Shown in pieces: positions 6,651-12,955 of a stretch of 17,643 bases of DNA (positions within the stretch are counted from its first letter, which is position 1; every line of letters starts with the position of its first letter). The notes under the pieces were generated by a model, which saw nothing but the letters and a program-made list of their open reading frames with translations, did no database searches and was not told where the DNA came from. Made by a program: the position numbers and the translations under genes. Origin of the DNA: OLB16 sp964481775. GTDB lineage: Bacteria > Hinthialibacterota > Hinthialibacteria > OLB16. The stretch is from assembly GCA_964481775.1 (NCBI GenBank), contig CAYZUX010000120.1, forward strand, positions 1-17,643, read 5' to 3'.

Positions 6651-6669
6651 TGATACTAATATGATATCA
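6651..6669. promoter_or_regulatory. Candidate operator overlapping the SPFH operon -10 box
   Basis: TGATA occurs at 6651-6655 and again at 6662-6666, an 11-base (one helical turn) spacing. The second copy is part of the palindrome TGATATCA (6662-6669), and 6652-6668 has inverted outer arms GATA/TATC. The second copy overlaps the -10 hexamer. Ribbon-helix-helix repressors usually bind short repeats at such spacing. Binding by the operon's own RHH protein is inferred. Confidence 0.35.
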
Positions 6670-6688
6670 CTTTGGAATCATGTGTCAA
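6661..6688 (-). promoter_or_regulatory. Sigma-70-type promoter of the SPFH-RHH-PH operon
   Basis: Reading the minus strand, TTGACA (6688-6683, perfect -35) lies 16 bases before TATCAT (6666-6661, 5 of 6 to -10). The expected transcription start near 6654 gives a leader of about 25 bases with AGGAGG at 6643-6638 and the SPFH ATG at 6630. Confidence 0.7.
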
Positions 6689-6741
6689 GGAGCAATCCAC
6701 ATAGAGTTCTCCCCATTTGCCTCCTGAAGAGGTATCTGTTG

Positions 6742-6844
6742 AATCGTGGAGGCTACGGAAGGATCTGGAAGTTCGTGGAAAACGAAGGGGCCTTAAACCA
6801 TCCACTTCCATTTTCTTCCACCTCCTCCGTTACTTCCACGATCC
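6742..6844. repeat. Long imperfect inverted repeat in the non-coding interval
   Basis: The 323-base stretch 6631-6953 has no gene. Within it, 6742-6772 is matched in reverse complement by 6815-6844, with about 22 of 31 positions agreeing, including the shared blocks ATCGTGGA, ACGGA and TGGAAG. Between the arms is a small perfect hairpin TTCGT-ggaaa-ACGAA (6773-6787). The whole could fold as one branched RNA from either strand or be a small non-autonomous repeat element. No family is recognised. Confidence 0.5.
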
Positions 6845-6864
6845 AACTTGGTGATTCACCAAAT

Positions 6865-6896
6865 GGACGCAATGGATTCAGGACGCAATGGAATGC
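6865..6896 (+). repeat. Two direct copies of a 16-base unit
   Basis: GGACGCAATGGA occurs at 6865-6876 and 6881-6892, with a period of 16 bases. The second copy is also the left arm of the hairpin that follows. Confidence 0.75.
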
Positions 6897-6930
6897 GTCC
6901 CTCCATGGAGGGACCCGCTCCGTCGGGTCC
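6881..6930. repeat. Cluster of three overlapping hairpins/palindromes downstream of the oligopeptide-binding gene
   Basis: Three self-complementary elements are packed in 50 bases: GGACGCA/TGCGTCC with a 6-base loop (6881-6900), the perfect 18-base palindrome GTCCCTCCATGGAGGGAC (6897-6914), and GGACCCG/CGGGTCC with a 6-base loop (6911-6930). Neighbours share bases at their borders (6897-6900 and 6911-6914), so adjacent stems compete. The cluster begins 24 bases past the stop of the minus-strand gene ending at 6954. It could stop transcription or protect the 3' end, but there is no U-run, so it is not a standard intrinsic terminator. A dispersed repeat is an alternative. Confidence 0.65.
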
Positions 6931-6953
6931 GGGCCCATCCTTGACGGGAGACC

Positions 6954-8831
6954 CTACTTTTCAGGTGCGAGCCAGACGTATTTCAGGTAACGGCGATCAA
7001 GCGCATTCAGAGGAAAATTCCTGACACGTGGAGACAAGAGCCGGAAATCCCGGCGGTCATAGAGGAACACCCAGGGGGCATCGGCCACCGCAATGGCTTC
7101 CGCTTGGGCAAACAACCGGTTCTGTTCGGATGGATCCACCGCGGAAAGCCCCGCGTCGTAGAGACGGTCGAACTCTGGATTCGAGTATCGGGCATAGTTC
7201 TCGCCATCCGGCGGGATTCCACTAGTGGTGAGAAGCATAAGGGAGTTCTCGGGACTGGGATAATCATTCAACCACCCCATGCGATAGAAGGGGATCTTAC
7301 CATCGCGAACTGTGTCGAGATGGAGACGCCAATCGACCACTTGCAGGCTCACTTTGATACCAATGTCAGCGAAATAACCCTGAATGACCTCGGCCAGTTT
7401 GACATTCTCCTGTCCCATGGCATTGAGCTGGAGAGTGAATGGGGGTAGCCCCTGACCATTGGGATATCCCGCCTCTGTCAGGAGAGCCTTGGCCTTATCT
7501 GGATCATAGGAGTAGGGACCATCGGCCGCTTTGTATCCCGGCATGGAGCGTGGCACCACCCAGCCTGTGTTGGGAATGGCACGGTATCGGAGGAGGGTCG
7601 AGGCCACCTCCTCGCGGTTGACCGCATAATTAAGGGCCTGACGGACCTTGGAATTCCTGAATAGCGGGTCGGTGTTCAAGAGACCCACATATTCGATCCG
7701 CATGAAATCGGAGCTTTGTGCTTGAAAATGACTGTATTCCGGTTGGAGCTTGAGGTCCGGAGTGAAGATGCTTTCCCAACGGTCCAGCGGAACCGGGTAG
7801 TGAAGATCAAGGTTGCCATTGAGAAACTCGAAGTGTTCGCTGTTGCTGTTGGGGATCTGGTGAATTTCGATCCGGTCGAGATATGGAAGCTGGTTCCCGG
7901 AAGCATCCTTGGCCCAGTATTTGGGATTCTTCTCGAAAACAATCTGGCGCGCGGGGACCCACTCAATGAAACGGAAGGCTCCAGTTCCCACGGGATGCTG
8001 GAAGAAGTTGTCCCCATATTTCTCAACTGCTTCGCGTGGGACTGGCCAGGCGAAAGAGTGCCCCATACGGAAAAGGAATGGAGAAAAAGGACGATTGAGT
8101 TTCACGATGAAGGTATAGGGATCTGGGCAAAGTAGCCCACTCACCTCATCCGCGCGGGTAGCCCACGCCTGAAGGGATTCTCCAGGAGCGGAACGGAAAC
8201 GGTCGGAATTGGATTCCTCCCTGGCCTCACCTTTGGCGCGCCGTTCCAACTCACGCCGTGACGAGACTCCATCCCGGTACTCCTGTGCTCCTTCGACAAA
8301 ACCCAGAAACATCCAGGCTCCGGGGGATGCCACACGCGGATCACAGACCCGTTCGAAAGAGTACTTGAAATCCTGCGCGGTCAGTTCCCTTCCCACTCCA
8401 TTCTGAAAACAGGGGTCATCATGAAAAAAGACTCCCTTACGGAGGTGGAAAGTATACTGCGTGCCATCGGGAGAGATCTCCCAGGATTCAGCCAGACAAG
8501 GCACCACCTCGAGGGTGTTGGGATTGAATTCGATCAACCCATCATGGAGCGGGGCGGCGGCTTCATGGGAGGCGGTATCGCGGATCCAGGCGGGGTCGAG
8601 GCTGTTGGGGGTTTCGACGATATTGAAGCGGAAAGTCCCACCGCTCAAAGTGGTGGGAACCTCGATTTTATCCGCAGGGCATGCCAGAGCCTTCACCCGG
8701 GCGTTGATTTCGGAGGAGGAGAGGATCACTCCGTTGTCTGAATTCCCTCCTGAATCACGTGGTCCGCAACCCGCTGCTAGGACCAGCAGGACAGCCCCCC
8801 ATACAAAGCCTTCATGTGATCGGGTACTCAT
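6954..8831 (-). CDS. Oligopeptide-type ABC transporter substrate-binding lipoprotein (SBP_bac_5)
   Basis: A 625-residue solute-binding protein for peptides or similar ligands. Residues 1-21 are a lipoprotein signal ending 'LAAG' with Cys22 as lipidation site. The mature part follows the OppA/DppA family 5 pattern: 'GGTFRFNIVETPNSLDPAWIRD', 'LAESWEISPDGTQYTFHLRKGVFFHDDP', 'ELTAQDFKYSFERV', 'HPVGTGAFRFIEW', 'VRQALNYAVNREEV' and 'LLTEAGYPNGQGLPPFTLQL'. An extra charged stretch at about 195-225 is not typical. No permease or ATPase gene is nearby, so it is an orphan binding protein. ATG 8831 starts 6 bases after the stop of the small BolA-like gene, with no convincing Shine-Dalgarno, so reinitiation is likely. 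The hairpin cluster at 6881-6930 lies just downstream. Confidence 0.92.
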   Translation of the reverse strand: MSTRSHEGFVWGAVLLVLAAGCGPRDSGGNSDNGVILSSSEINARVKALACPADKIEVPTTLSGGTFRFNIVETPNSLDPAWIRDTASHEAAAPLHDGLIEFNPNTLEVVPCLAESWEISPDGTQYTFHLRKGVFFHDDPCFQNGVGRELTAQDFKYSFERVCDPRVASPGAWMFLGFVEGAQEYRDGVSSRRELERRAKGEAREESNSDRFRSAPGESLQAWATRADEVSGLLCPDPYTFIVKLNRPFSPFLFRMGHSFAWPVPREAVEKYGDNFFQHPVGTGAFRFIEWVPARQIVFEKNPKYWAKDASGNQLPYLDRIEIHQIPNSNSEHFEFLNGNLDLHYPVPLDRWESIFTPDLKLQPEYSHFQAQSSDFMRIEYVGLLNTDPLFRNSKVRQALNYAVNREEVASTLLRYRAIPNTGWVVPRSMPGYKAADGPYSYDPDKAKALLTEAGYPNGQGLPPFTLQLNAMGQENVKLAEVIQGYFADIGIKVSLQVVDWRLHLDTVRDGKIPFYRMGWLNDYPSPENSLMLLTTSGIPPDGENYARYSNPEFDRLYDAGLSAVDPSEQNRLFAQAEAIAVADAPWVFLYDRRDFRLLSPRVRNFPLNALDRRYLKYVWLAPEK

Positions 8832-8837
8832 CCCAGG

Positions 8838-9095
8838 TCAGCGGTCTTTCATCGCGAGCAATTCATCTGGTGTCAAGGCAAAGATGAAGCTGATCTTCCT
8901 AAGGTCTCTGGCTGGGAATCTTTTCCGCAATGTATTCCAAACCTTGGTCAGCCGGTCGATGACCTCCTCTTCGCCGAAGCCATCCCAGACCAAGTATCCC
9001 CCATGTTTTCCCTCGAAGGGCTCATCGAGAAGCAATTCAGCGCCTCGGAATCTGGAGGTCAGAACTTTTCTCAATCTTTCTTCAAATGCTTCCAT
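8838..9095 (-). CDS. Small protein, possibly BolA-like
   Basis: An 85-residue protein with no signal peptide or membrane segment. It was not recognised outright, but the order of elements resembles BolA (class II KH-like): an N-terminal helix 'FEERLRKVL', a strand pair around 'AELLLDEP' and 'GGYLVWDGF', a helix with Arg where BolA has its conserved RHR ('EEVIDRLTKVWNTLRKRF'), then a final strand and turn 'LRKISFIFALTPDEL', close to the BolA ending 'HALSI.A.TP.E'. BolA's conserved histidines, which bind iron-sulfur clusters with glutaredoxins, are absent apart from H31. ATG 9095 lies 43 bases after the transketolase stop; the next gene starts 6 bases after its own stop. The fold guess is tentative. 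Confidence 0.55.
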   Translation of the reverse strand: MEAFEERLRKVLTSRFRGAELLLDEPFEGKHGGYLVWDGFGEEEVIDRLTKVWNTLRKRFPARDLRKISFIFALTPDELLAMKDR

Positions 9096-9138
9096 CTCTT
9101 AGCCCCCAAGCTGACGATCAGGGCCGATGATTCCACAA

Positions 9139-9975
9139 TCACGCCGCTGACAACTCCGCGACCGCCTTCTCCATCTCCTCTTTCTTTGGGGCTTTACCAT
9201 GCCAATCAACGAGCCCCTCCATGAAAGAGACCCCCTTACCCTTCACCGTGTCGGCGCGGATGAAGACCGGCTTGTCAGTCACCTTCGAGGCTTCCTCGAA
9301 AGCGGCGATGATCTGATCGTAATCATGGCCATTGATATCGATGACATGCCAGTTGAAGGCCTTGAGTTTGTCGACGATGGGCTCCAAGGGCATGACATCG
9401 GCGACAAAGCCATCGATTTGAGCCTTGTTGTGGTCGAGGATCACCACCAGGTTATCGAGTTTGAACTTGGGAGCAGCCAGAAAAGCCTCCCAGATCTGTC
9501 CCTCCTGAGTCTCCCCATCGCCGATCATGCAGTAGATTCTGACATCCTTCTTGTCGAGTTTCGCCGCGAGAGCCATCCCCAGGGCCATGGAAAGACCCTG
9601 ACCGAGAGACCCTGTACATGCTTCCATGCAATCCAGTGCGGTGCAATCTGGATGCCCCTGAAGAGGTGATCCGAGTTTACGGAGTGTCATCAATTGATCT
9701 TCCGGAAAGTATCCTGCTTCGGAAAGCAGGCAATACCATGCCGGCACACAATGTCCCTTTGACAGCACAAAACGATCCCGGTCTTCCCAGCGGGGATTTT
9801 GGGGGTCATGGCGCATGAACCGGTTTAGGAGAACATTCATAATGTCACAAGCTGATAATGATCCGCCTGGATGTCCTGAACCGGCCTCGGTGAGCATCTT
9901 GATGACATTGATTCTCGCTTTCCTGGCGATCTCTTTCAGTTGGGTGATGTCCTTTACGGCTTGTTTGACAACCAT
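9139..9975 (-). CDS. Transketolase N-terminal (thiamine diphosphate-binding) subunit
   Basis: A 278-residue split transketolase N-terminal half. Key parts are 'AGSGHPGGSLSACDI' (31-45), 'DRFVLSKGHCVPAWY' (66-80), 'GSPLQGHPD' (102-110), 'GSLGQGLSMALGMALA' (122-137) and the thiamine-diphosphate/Mg motif starting 'GDGETQEG' (152-159) and ending with the 'DHNKAQIDG' Asn at 183. The enzyme moves two-carbon ketol units between sugar phosphates and needs a C-terminal partner (pyrimidine/transketolase_C domains), which is normally the next gene but is not in this window. ATG 9975 is preferred to TTG 9981 because AAGGAG lies 9 bases upstream of the ATG. A perfect TATAAT lies about 60 bases upstream (10043-10038). 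Confidence 0.92.
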   Translation of the reverse strand: MVVKQAVKDITQLKEIARKARINVIKMLTEAGSGHPGGSLSACDIMNVLLNRFMRHDPQNPRWEDRDRFVLSKGHCVPAWYCLLSEAGYFPEDQLMTLRKLGSPLQGHPDCTALDCMEACTGSLGQGLSMALGMALAAKLDKKDVRIYCMIGDGETQEGQIWEAFLAAPKFKLDNLVVILDHNKAQIDGFVADVMPLEPIVDKLKAFNWHVIDINGHDYDQIIAAFEEASKVTDKPVFIRADTVKGKGVSFMEGLVDWHGKAPKKEEMEKAVAELSAA

Positions 9976-10037
9976 GAGCAAAGACTCCTTGAGATTTTCC
10001 GGGAATCAGATCCCGCGGGTTTTTCACGAAAGGGTGA

Positions 10038-10066
10038 ATTATAGAGGTGGGATTCCTGAACCGCAA
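10038..10066 (-). promoter_or_regulatory. Candidate promoter for the transketolase N-subunit gene
   Basis: On the minus strand a perfect -10 TATAAT (10043-10038) is 17 bases from TTGCGG (10066-10061), which matches only 3 of 6 positions of the -35. It lies in the 109-base gap between flbD and the transketolase gene, giving a leader of about 55 bases. Confidence 0.5.
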
Positions 10067-10084
10067 CCTCGGCCACCCCAAAAC

Positions 10085-10279
10085 TCACTCTGAAGGTGGC
10101 AACCGGCAGAGACGCCGGTAGTCAATCACTCTCTGGATGACCTCATCAAAAGATTCACGAACCACAAATTTATGACCTTGAACGAGCGTGATTACAGTAT
10201 CGGGTGACTCATCGATTGTTTCGATCAGCTCCGCGTTAATCACAAACTCTTTCCCATTCAGACGTGAGACTCGGATCAT
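10085..10279 (-). CDS. flbD: FlbD-family small protein
   Basis: The 64-residue product is nearly all FlbD: 'MIRVSRLNGKEFVINAELIETIDESPDTVITLVQGHKFVVRES', then a helix 'FDEVIQRVIDYRR'. FlbD genes usually sit between flgE and motA in flagellar operons of Firmicutes, spirochaetes and others; the biochemical role is not settled. Here no flagellar gene is adjacent. ATG 10279 begins 2 bases after the stop of a lipoprotein gene, so the two are co-transcribed. FlbD-like domains are also found outside flagellar operons, so a non-flagellar role is possible. Confidence 0.88.
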   Translation of the reverse strand: MIRVSRLNGKEFVINAELIETIDESPDTVITLVQGHKFVVRESFDEVIQRVIDYRRLCRLPPSE

Positions 10280-10281
10280 GG

Positions 10282-11214
10282 CTAGCGTAACCCCATCCAG
10301 TCCTGAATCAGGTCCAGGGTCAACTGCTGAACTTGGTAGGAAGGATCGATTTCAGGTGGTTCAAACATCGCGTTAAGGTTTTCGGATTCTGTTTTTCGGA
10401 TCGGATAGGGGGTGAAGGAGAAATCGGATTGCCTTACATGCCCAGGAACAGTCAGACTCCACTCGTTCGCGGTTGAAACCTGGCCAGCCCCTCCCTGCAG
10501 AAAAGCATCCTTGTTGGATCGTGAGAACTGCTGTATGGAATTAGTCTTCCGGTTAATCGAACACAGGTTTTTGAATCCCTGACGTGCCCGCATGGAGACA
10601 ATTGGATTTCCTGATGCTTTCGAGTCCATATCCACGATCCAGCGGAAAGAACGCCCCTCCTGTTGGAGGGTGAGGCTGTCCCCCAAGGATGTGATCTCGA
10701 TGGAGTTCTTTTCCGGATGATTCCAAACCTCACTCAAACACAAAACCATTCGTAGTCCATCATACGCGGCCAGTAACCGTTCGCCTTCATATCCTGAGAA
10801 GATTTCGGGGGTGGCTTTGAAAACAGTCCTGAGTTTAGGGAATATCACCACAATCTCACGGTCTGGATGGAAGTAGATGATCAGGTTGCGCTGAGGTTCT
10901 TTTTTGGTCTGCTCAAACCGGAAAACACCCCTATCATTCACTAATAACCGTCCCTGAGCATATCGGACATCAGAGATCTCTTTGGAGCCGGCGTTGCTGT
11001 AAACAAATTCATAGAGGTTTAAGGTTTGTTGACTCTCGGCAAACTGCAATCTTGTAAGCCCCGCTGCGGATCCCCCTTCGGAAGAGTCTTTTCCGCCCTT
11101 CCTGGATCCCGCGCTGGAACACCCGAGTAGAAAGCAAAGCAGCAATCCCATCCCCAGAATTCTCCAAAGAATGGACCGATGGTTTAGAAACGATGGTTTG
11201 CCTGGAAAACTCAT
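10282..11214 (-). CDS. Lipoprotein, possibly LolA-like fold
   Basis: A 310-residue protein called from ATG 11214. The open frame reaches 11406, but upstream residues are not signal-like and would overlap folP. The signal peptide runs 'WRILGMGLLLCFLLG' with lipidation at Cys32, followed by a Gly/Ser-rich linker (33-52). The mature part begins 'LTRLQFAESQQTLNLYEFVYSN' and includes 'RLLVNDRGVFRFEQTKKEPQRNLIIYFHPDREIVVIFPKLRTVFKATPEIF', a pattern of strands recalling LolA/LolB-like lipoprotein-sorting proteins; this is a tentative fold guess. The residues 'IEITSLGDSLTLQQEGRSFRWIVDMDSK' continue it. No good Shine-Dalgarno is seen at 11214, and ATG 11256 in the same frame is an alternative that lengthens the n-region. 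It is co-transcribed with flbD. Confidence 0.65.
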   Translation of the reverse strand: MSFPGKPSFLNHRSILWRILGMGLLLCFLLGCSSAGSRKGGKDSSEGGSAAGLTRLQFAESQQTLNLYEFVYSNAGSKEISDVRYAQGRLLVNDRGVFRFEQTKKEPQRNLIIYFHPDREIVVIFPKLRTVFKATPEIFSGYEGERLLAAYDGLRMVLCLSEVWNHPEKNSIEITSLGDSLTLQQEGRSFRWIVDMDSKASGNPIVSMRARQGFKNLCSINRKTNSIQQFSRSNKDAFLQGGAGQVSTANEWSLTVPGHVRQSDFSFTPYPIRKTESENLNAMFEPPEIDPSYQVQQLTLDLIQDWMGLR

Positions 11215-11329
11215 TGTGACCCAATAACGATAGCCAGAATCCACTCCGGTGACCATTCCACTCAGGAATCTTCTCGTTGTTGTCTTCTCTGCCACAGTGT
11301 GGTCTGCTATCCATACGGAGGATGGAAAA

Positions 11330-12193
11330 GTGGAAGACCGGCGGAAGTCAAGGGATTCCCGGCTAAAGTCCTTATTGAGTGTGCTGCACCAGAGGAACCT
11401 GGTCATGGGAATCCTGAATGTGACTCCTGACTCGTTCAGCGATGGAGGGCTTTTCCTCGATCCGGCAAAAGCAATCTCTCACGCGCTTGATCTGACCAGC
11501 CAGGGAGCGGATATCCTGGACATTGGAGGAGAATCATCCCGCCCTGGCGCGGAACGAATCGAACCTGGAATCCAGATTGCCCGGATCCTGCCGGTGATCA
11601 CAAAGTTAAGGGAAATGAATGTGGAAATACCAATCTCCGTCGATACCACCCGGGAAGAAGTGGCTGTTGCCGCGATGAGTGTGGGTGCAGACATCATCAA
11701 CGATGTCAGCGGACTTCGGGAAGCTCCCAGGCTAGCGGATCTGGCTGCAGAAGAATCGGGTGCCTTGATCCTCATGCACATGCGTGGCACGCCGGCAACC
11801 ATGCAGGTGGATACGGAGTACTCTGATTTGATCGGAGAGACCAAGGAGTTCCTGTTCCGCCAGGCCGTCTGCGCGGAATCCGCAGGATTGCCACCGGAAC
11901 GAGTATGGCTGGATCCGGGCATTGGTTTTGGAAAATCCATCGCGGGAAATCTGGAGATTTTAAGGCATCTGGAAGAATATGACACTCTCGGGCATCCCCT
12001 CGTGATAGGTGTTTCGCGTAAGTCCTTTATAGGAGGAATCCTTTCCCGTTCTCCAAAGGAACGGCTGCCGGGAACTTTGGCCGTAACGTCCTATCTGGCC
12101 GGAAAAGGAACTCACCGGATCCACCGGGTCCATGATGTCAAAGAGGTCTCTGACTGCCTGAGAATGGTGGAGGCCCTCCAGGGAGGGATCTGA
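11330..12193 (+). CDS. folP: Dihydropteroate synthase
   Basis: Condenses 6-hydroxymethyl-7,8-dihydropterin diphosphate with p-aminobenzoate in folate synthesis; it is the sulfonamide target. Signatures are 'LVMGILNVTPDSFSDGG' near residue 24, 'ADILDIGGESSRPGA' near 61, 'PISVDTT' near 103, 'IINDVSGLR' near 124, 'ILMHMRGTP' near 149, 'VWLDPGIGFGKS' near 195 and 'VIGVSRKSFIGG' near 228. The open frame extends to GTG 11249, but GTG 11330 is chosen because GGAGG (11317-11321) lies 8 bases before it and the resulting 287-residue length fits the family. The divergent lipoprotein gene starts at 11214; no clear promoter is seen in the 115 bases between. It is the first gene of the folP-cdaA-cdaR-pdxJ run. 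Confidence 0.95.
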   Translation: MEDRRKSRDSRLKSLLSVLHQRNLVMGILNVTPDSFSDGGLFLDPAKAISHALDLTSQGADILDIGGESSRPGAERIEPGIQIARILPVITKLREMNVEIPISVDTTREEVAVAAMSVGADIINDVSGLREAPRLADLAAEESGALILMHMRGTPATMQVDTEYSDLIGETKEFLFRQAVCAESAGLPPERVWLDPGIGFGKSIAGNLEILRHLEEYDTLGHPLVIGVSRKSFIGGILSRSPKERLPGTLAVTSYLAGKGTHRIHRVHDVKEVSDCLRMVEALQGGI

Positions 12194-12199
12194 GAGAGA

Positions 12200-12955
12200 A
12201 TGGACCGAATTCTGGACATAGCCCGTAATGGCCTCGATATCCTGCTGATCGCGGCAACCATTTACGCCATCCTGCGGTTCCTGAAAGGCAGCCGTGCGAT
12301 GAATGTTCTCTACGGGCTGCTGACACTGGGTCTGGTGTATATCATCGCCAGGAGTATCAATCTGATCGCTTTTACAGAGCTCGTAAACCGCTTGGCAGGT
12401 GTGGTCCTGATCATTGTGGTCATCGTTTTCCAACCTGAGATCCGCAGGGGTTTGGCACGTCTGGGGGTACATCCGATTTTTCAACGAGTCTTCAAGCCTG
12501 ACAACGATGTGGTGAAAGAGGTGGTTCGTGCAGCTTACCGGCTCGCAACCAGGCGGAATGGGGCGCTGATCGTGCTCACTCGTCAGGCTGGATTGAAGGC
12601 GATCTGCGATTCCGGCACGCTGCTCAACTCAGAGGTTTCCACCGAGCTTCTGGAGTCCATTTTTAATCCATATTCACCCTTGCACGATGGTGCAACAATC
12701 ATCACCAACGACCGGATCATTGCAGCCGGGTGTCTGCTTCCTCTTTCCGACCGCGATCAACCGAAGGAATTGGGAACACGTCACCGGGCCGGCGTGGGAA
12801 TATCGGAGGAATCAGATGCCGTGGTACTCATTGTCAGCGAGGAACGTGGACGGGTTTCATTGGCCTGTAACGGGGAATTGGTTCGGGATCTTCCCAATGA
12901 ACAGATGCTCCGTCAGGTAAGCAGCCTGATGGCGGGAATCGGTGGAGAGGACTAA
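12200..12955 (+). CDS. cdaA: Membrane diadenylate cyclase CdaA
   Basis: Makes the second messenger c-di-AMP from two ATP. The 251-residue protein has three N-terminal transmembrane segments (about 12-27, 35-54 and 63-78) and a DAC domain with 'LHDGA' (D163-G-A165) and 'GTRHRAGVG' (R194-H-R196), the two hallmark nucleotide-binding motifs, plus 'VSEERGRVSLA' near 212. All key residues are intact. ATG 12200 is 6 bases after the folP stop, behind a GA-rich stretch. The next gene, encoding its usual YbbR partner, begins at the base after its stop codon. c-di-AMP generally governs potassium and osmotic balance and cell-wall state. Confidence 0.97.
   Translation: MDRILDIARNGLDILLIAATIYAILRFLKGSRAMNVLYGLLTLGLVYIIARSINLIAFTELVNRLAGVVLIIVVIVFQPEIRRGLARLGVHPIFQRVFKPDNDVVKEVVRAAYRLATRRNGALIVLTRQAGLKAICDSGTLLNSEVSTELLESIFNPYSPLHDGATIITNDRIIAAGCLLPLSDRDQPKELGTRHRAGVGISEESDAVVLIVSEERGRVSLACNGELVRDLPNEQMLRQVSSLMAGIGGED

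Noticed and set aside
6911..6930. Intrinsic terminator for the binding-protein gene.
   Set aside because: The stem is good but no U-run follows on the minus strand; reported as a repeat/hairpin cluster instead.
6661..6990. Open frame of 109 codons on the plus strand across the non-coding interval, and a 61-codon one on the minus strand (6753-6938).
   Set aside because: The translations are low-quality, they run through the inverted repeats and the SPFH promoter, and the plus-strand one overlaps the end of the binding-protein gene. No Shine-Dalgarno or family pattern.
8461..9102. Plus-strand open frame of 213 codons.
   Set aside because: Fully antisense to the binding-protein signal region and the BolA-like gene; Ser/Arg/Pro-rich translation typical of a shadow frame.
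10005..10025. Terminator-like CCCGCGGG followed by TTTTT on the plus strand.
   Set aside because: The palindrome has no loop and no plus-strand gene ends upstream; on the minus strand the run is A, which does not terminate.
11215..11329. Divergent promoters between the lipoprotein gene and folP.
   Set aside because: Hexamers near TTGTTG/TTGTCT and TATCCA are too far apart, and nothing better was seen on the other strand; left uncalled.
11960..12484. Minus-strand open frame of 174 codons opposite the folP/cdaA junction.
   Set aside because: Gln/His/Asp-rich shadow with no start signal; both plus-strand genes there are certain.
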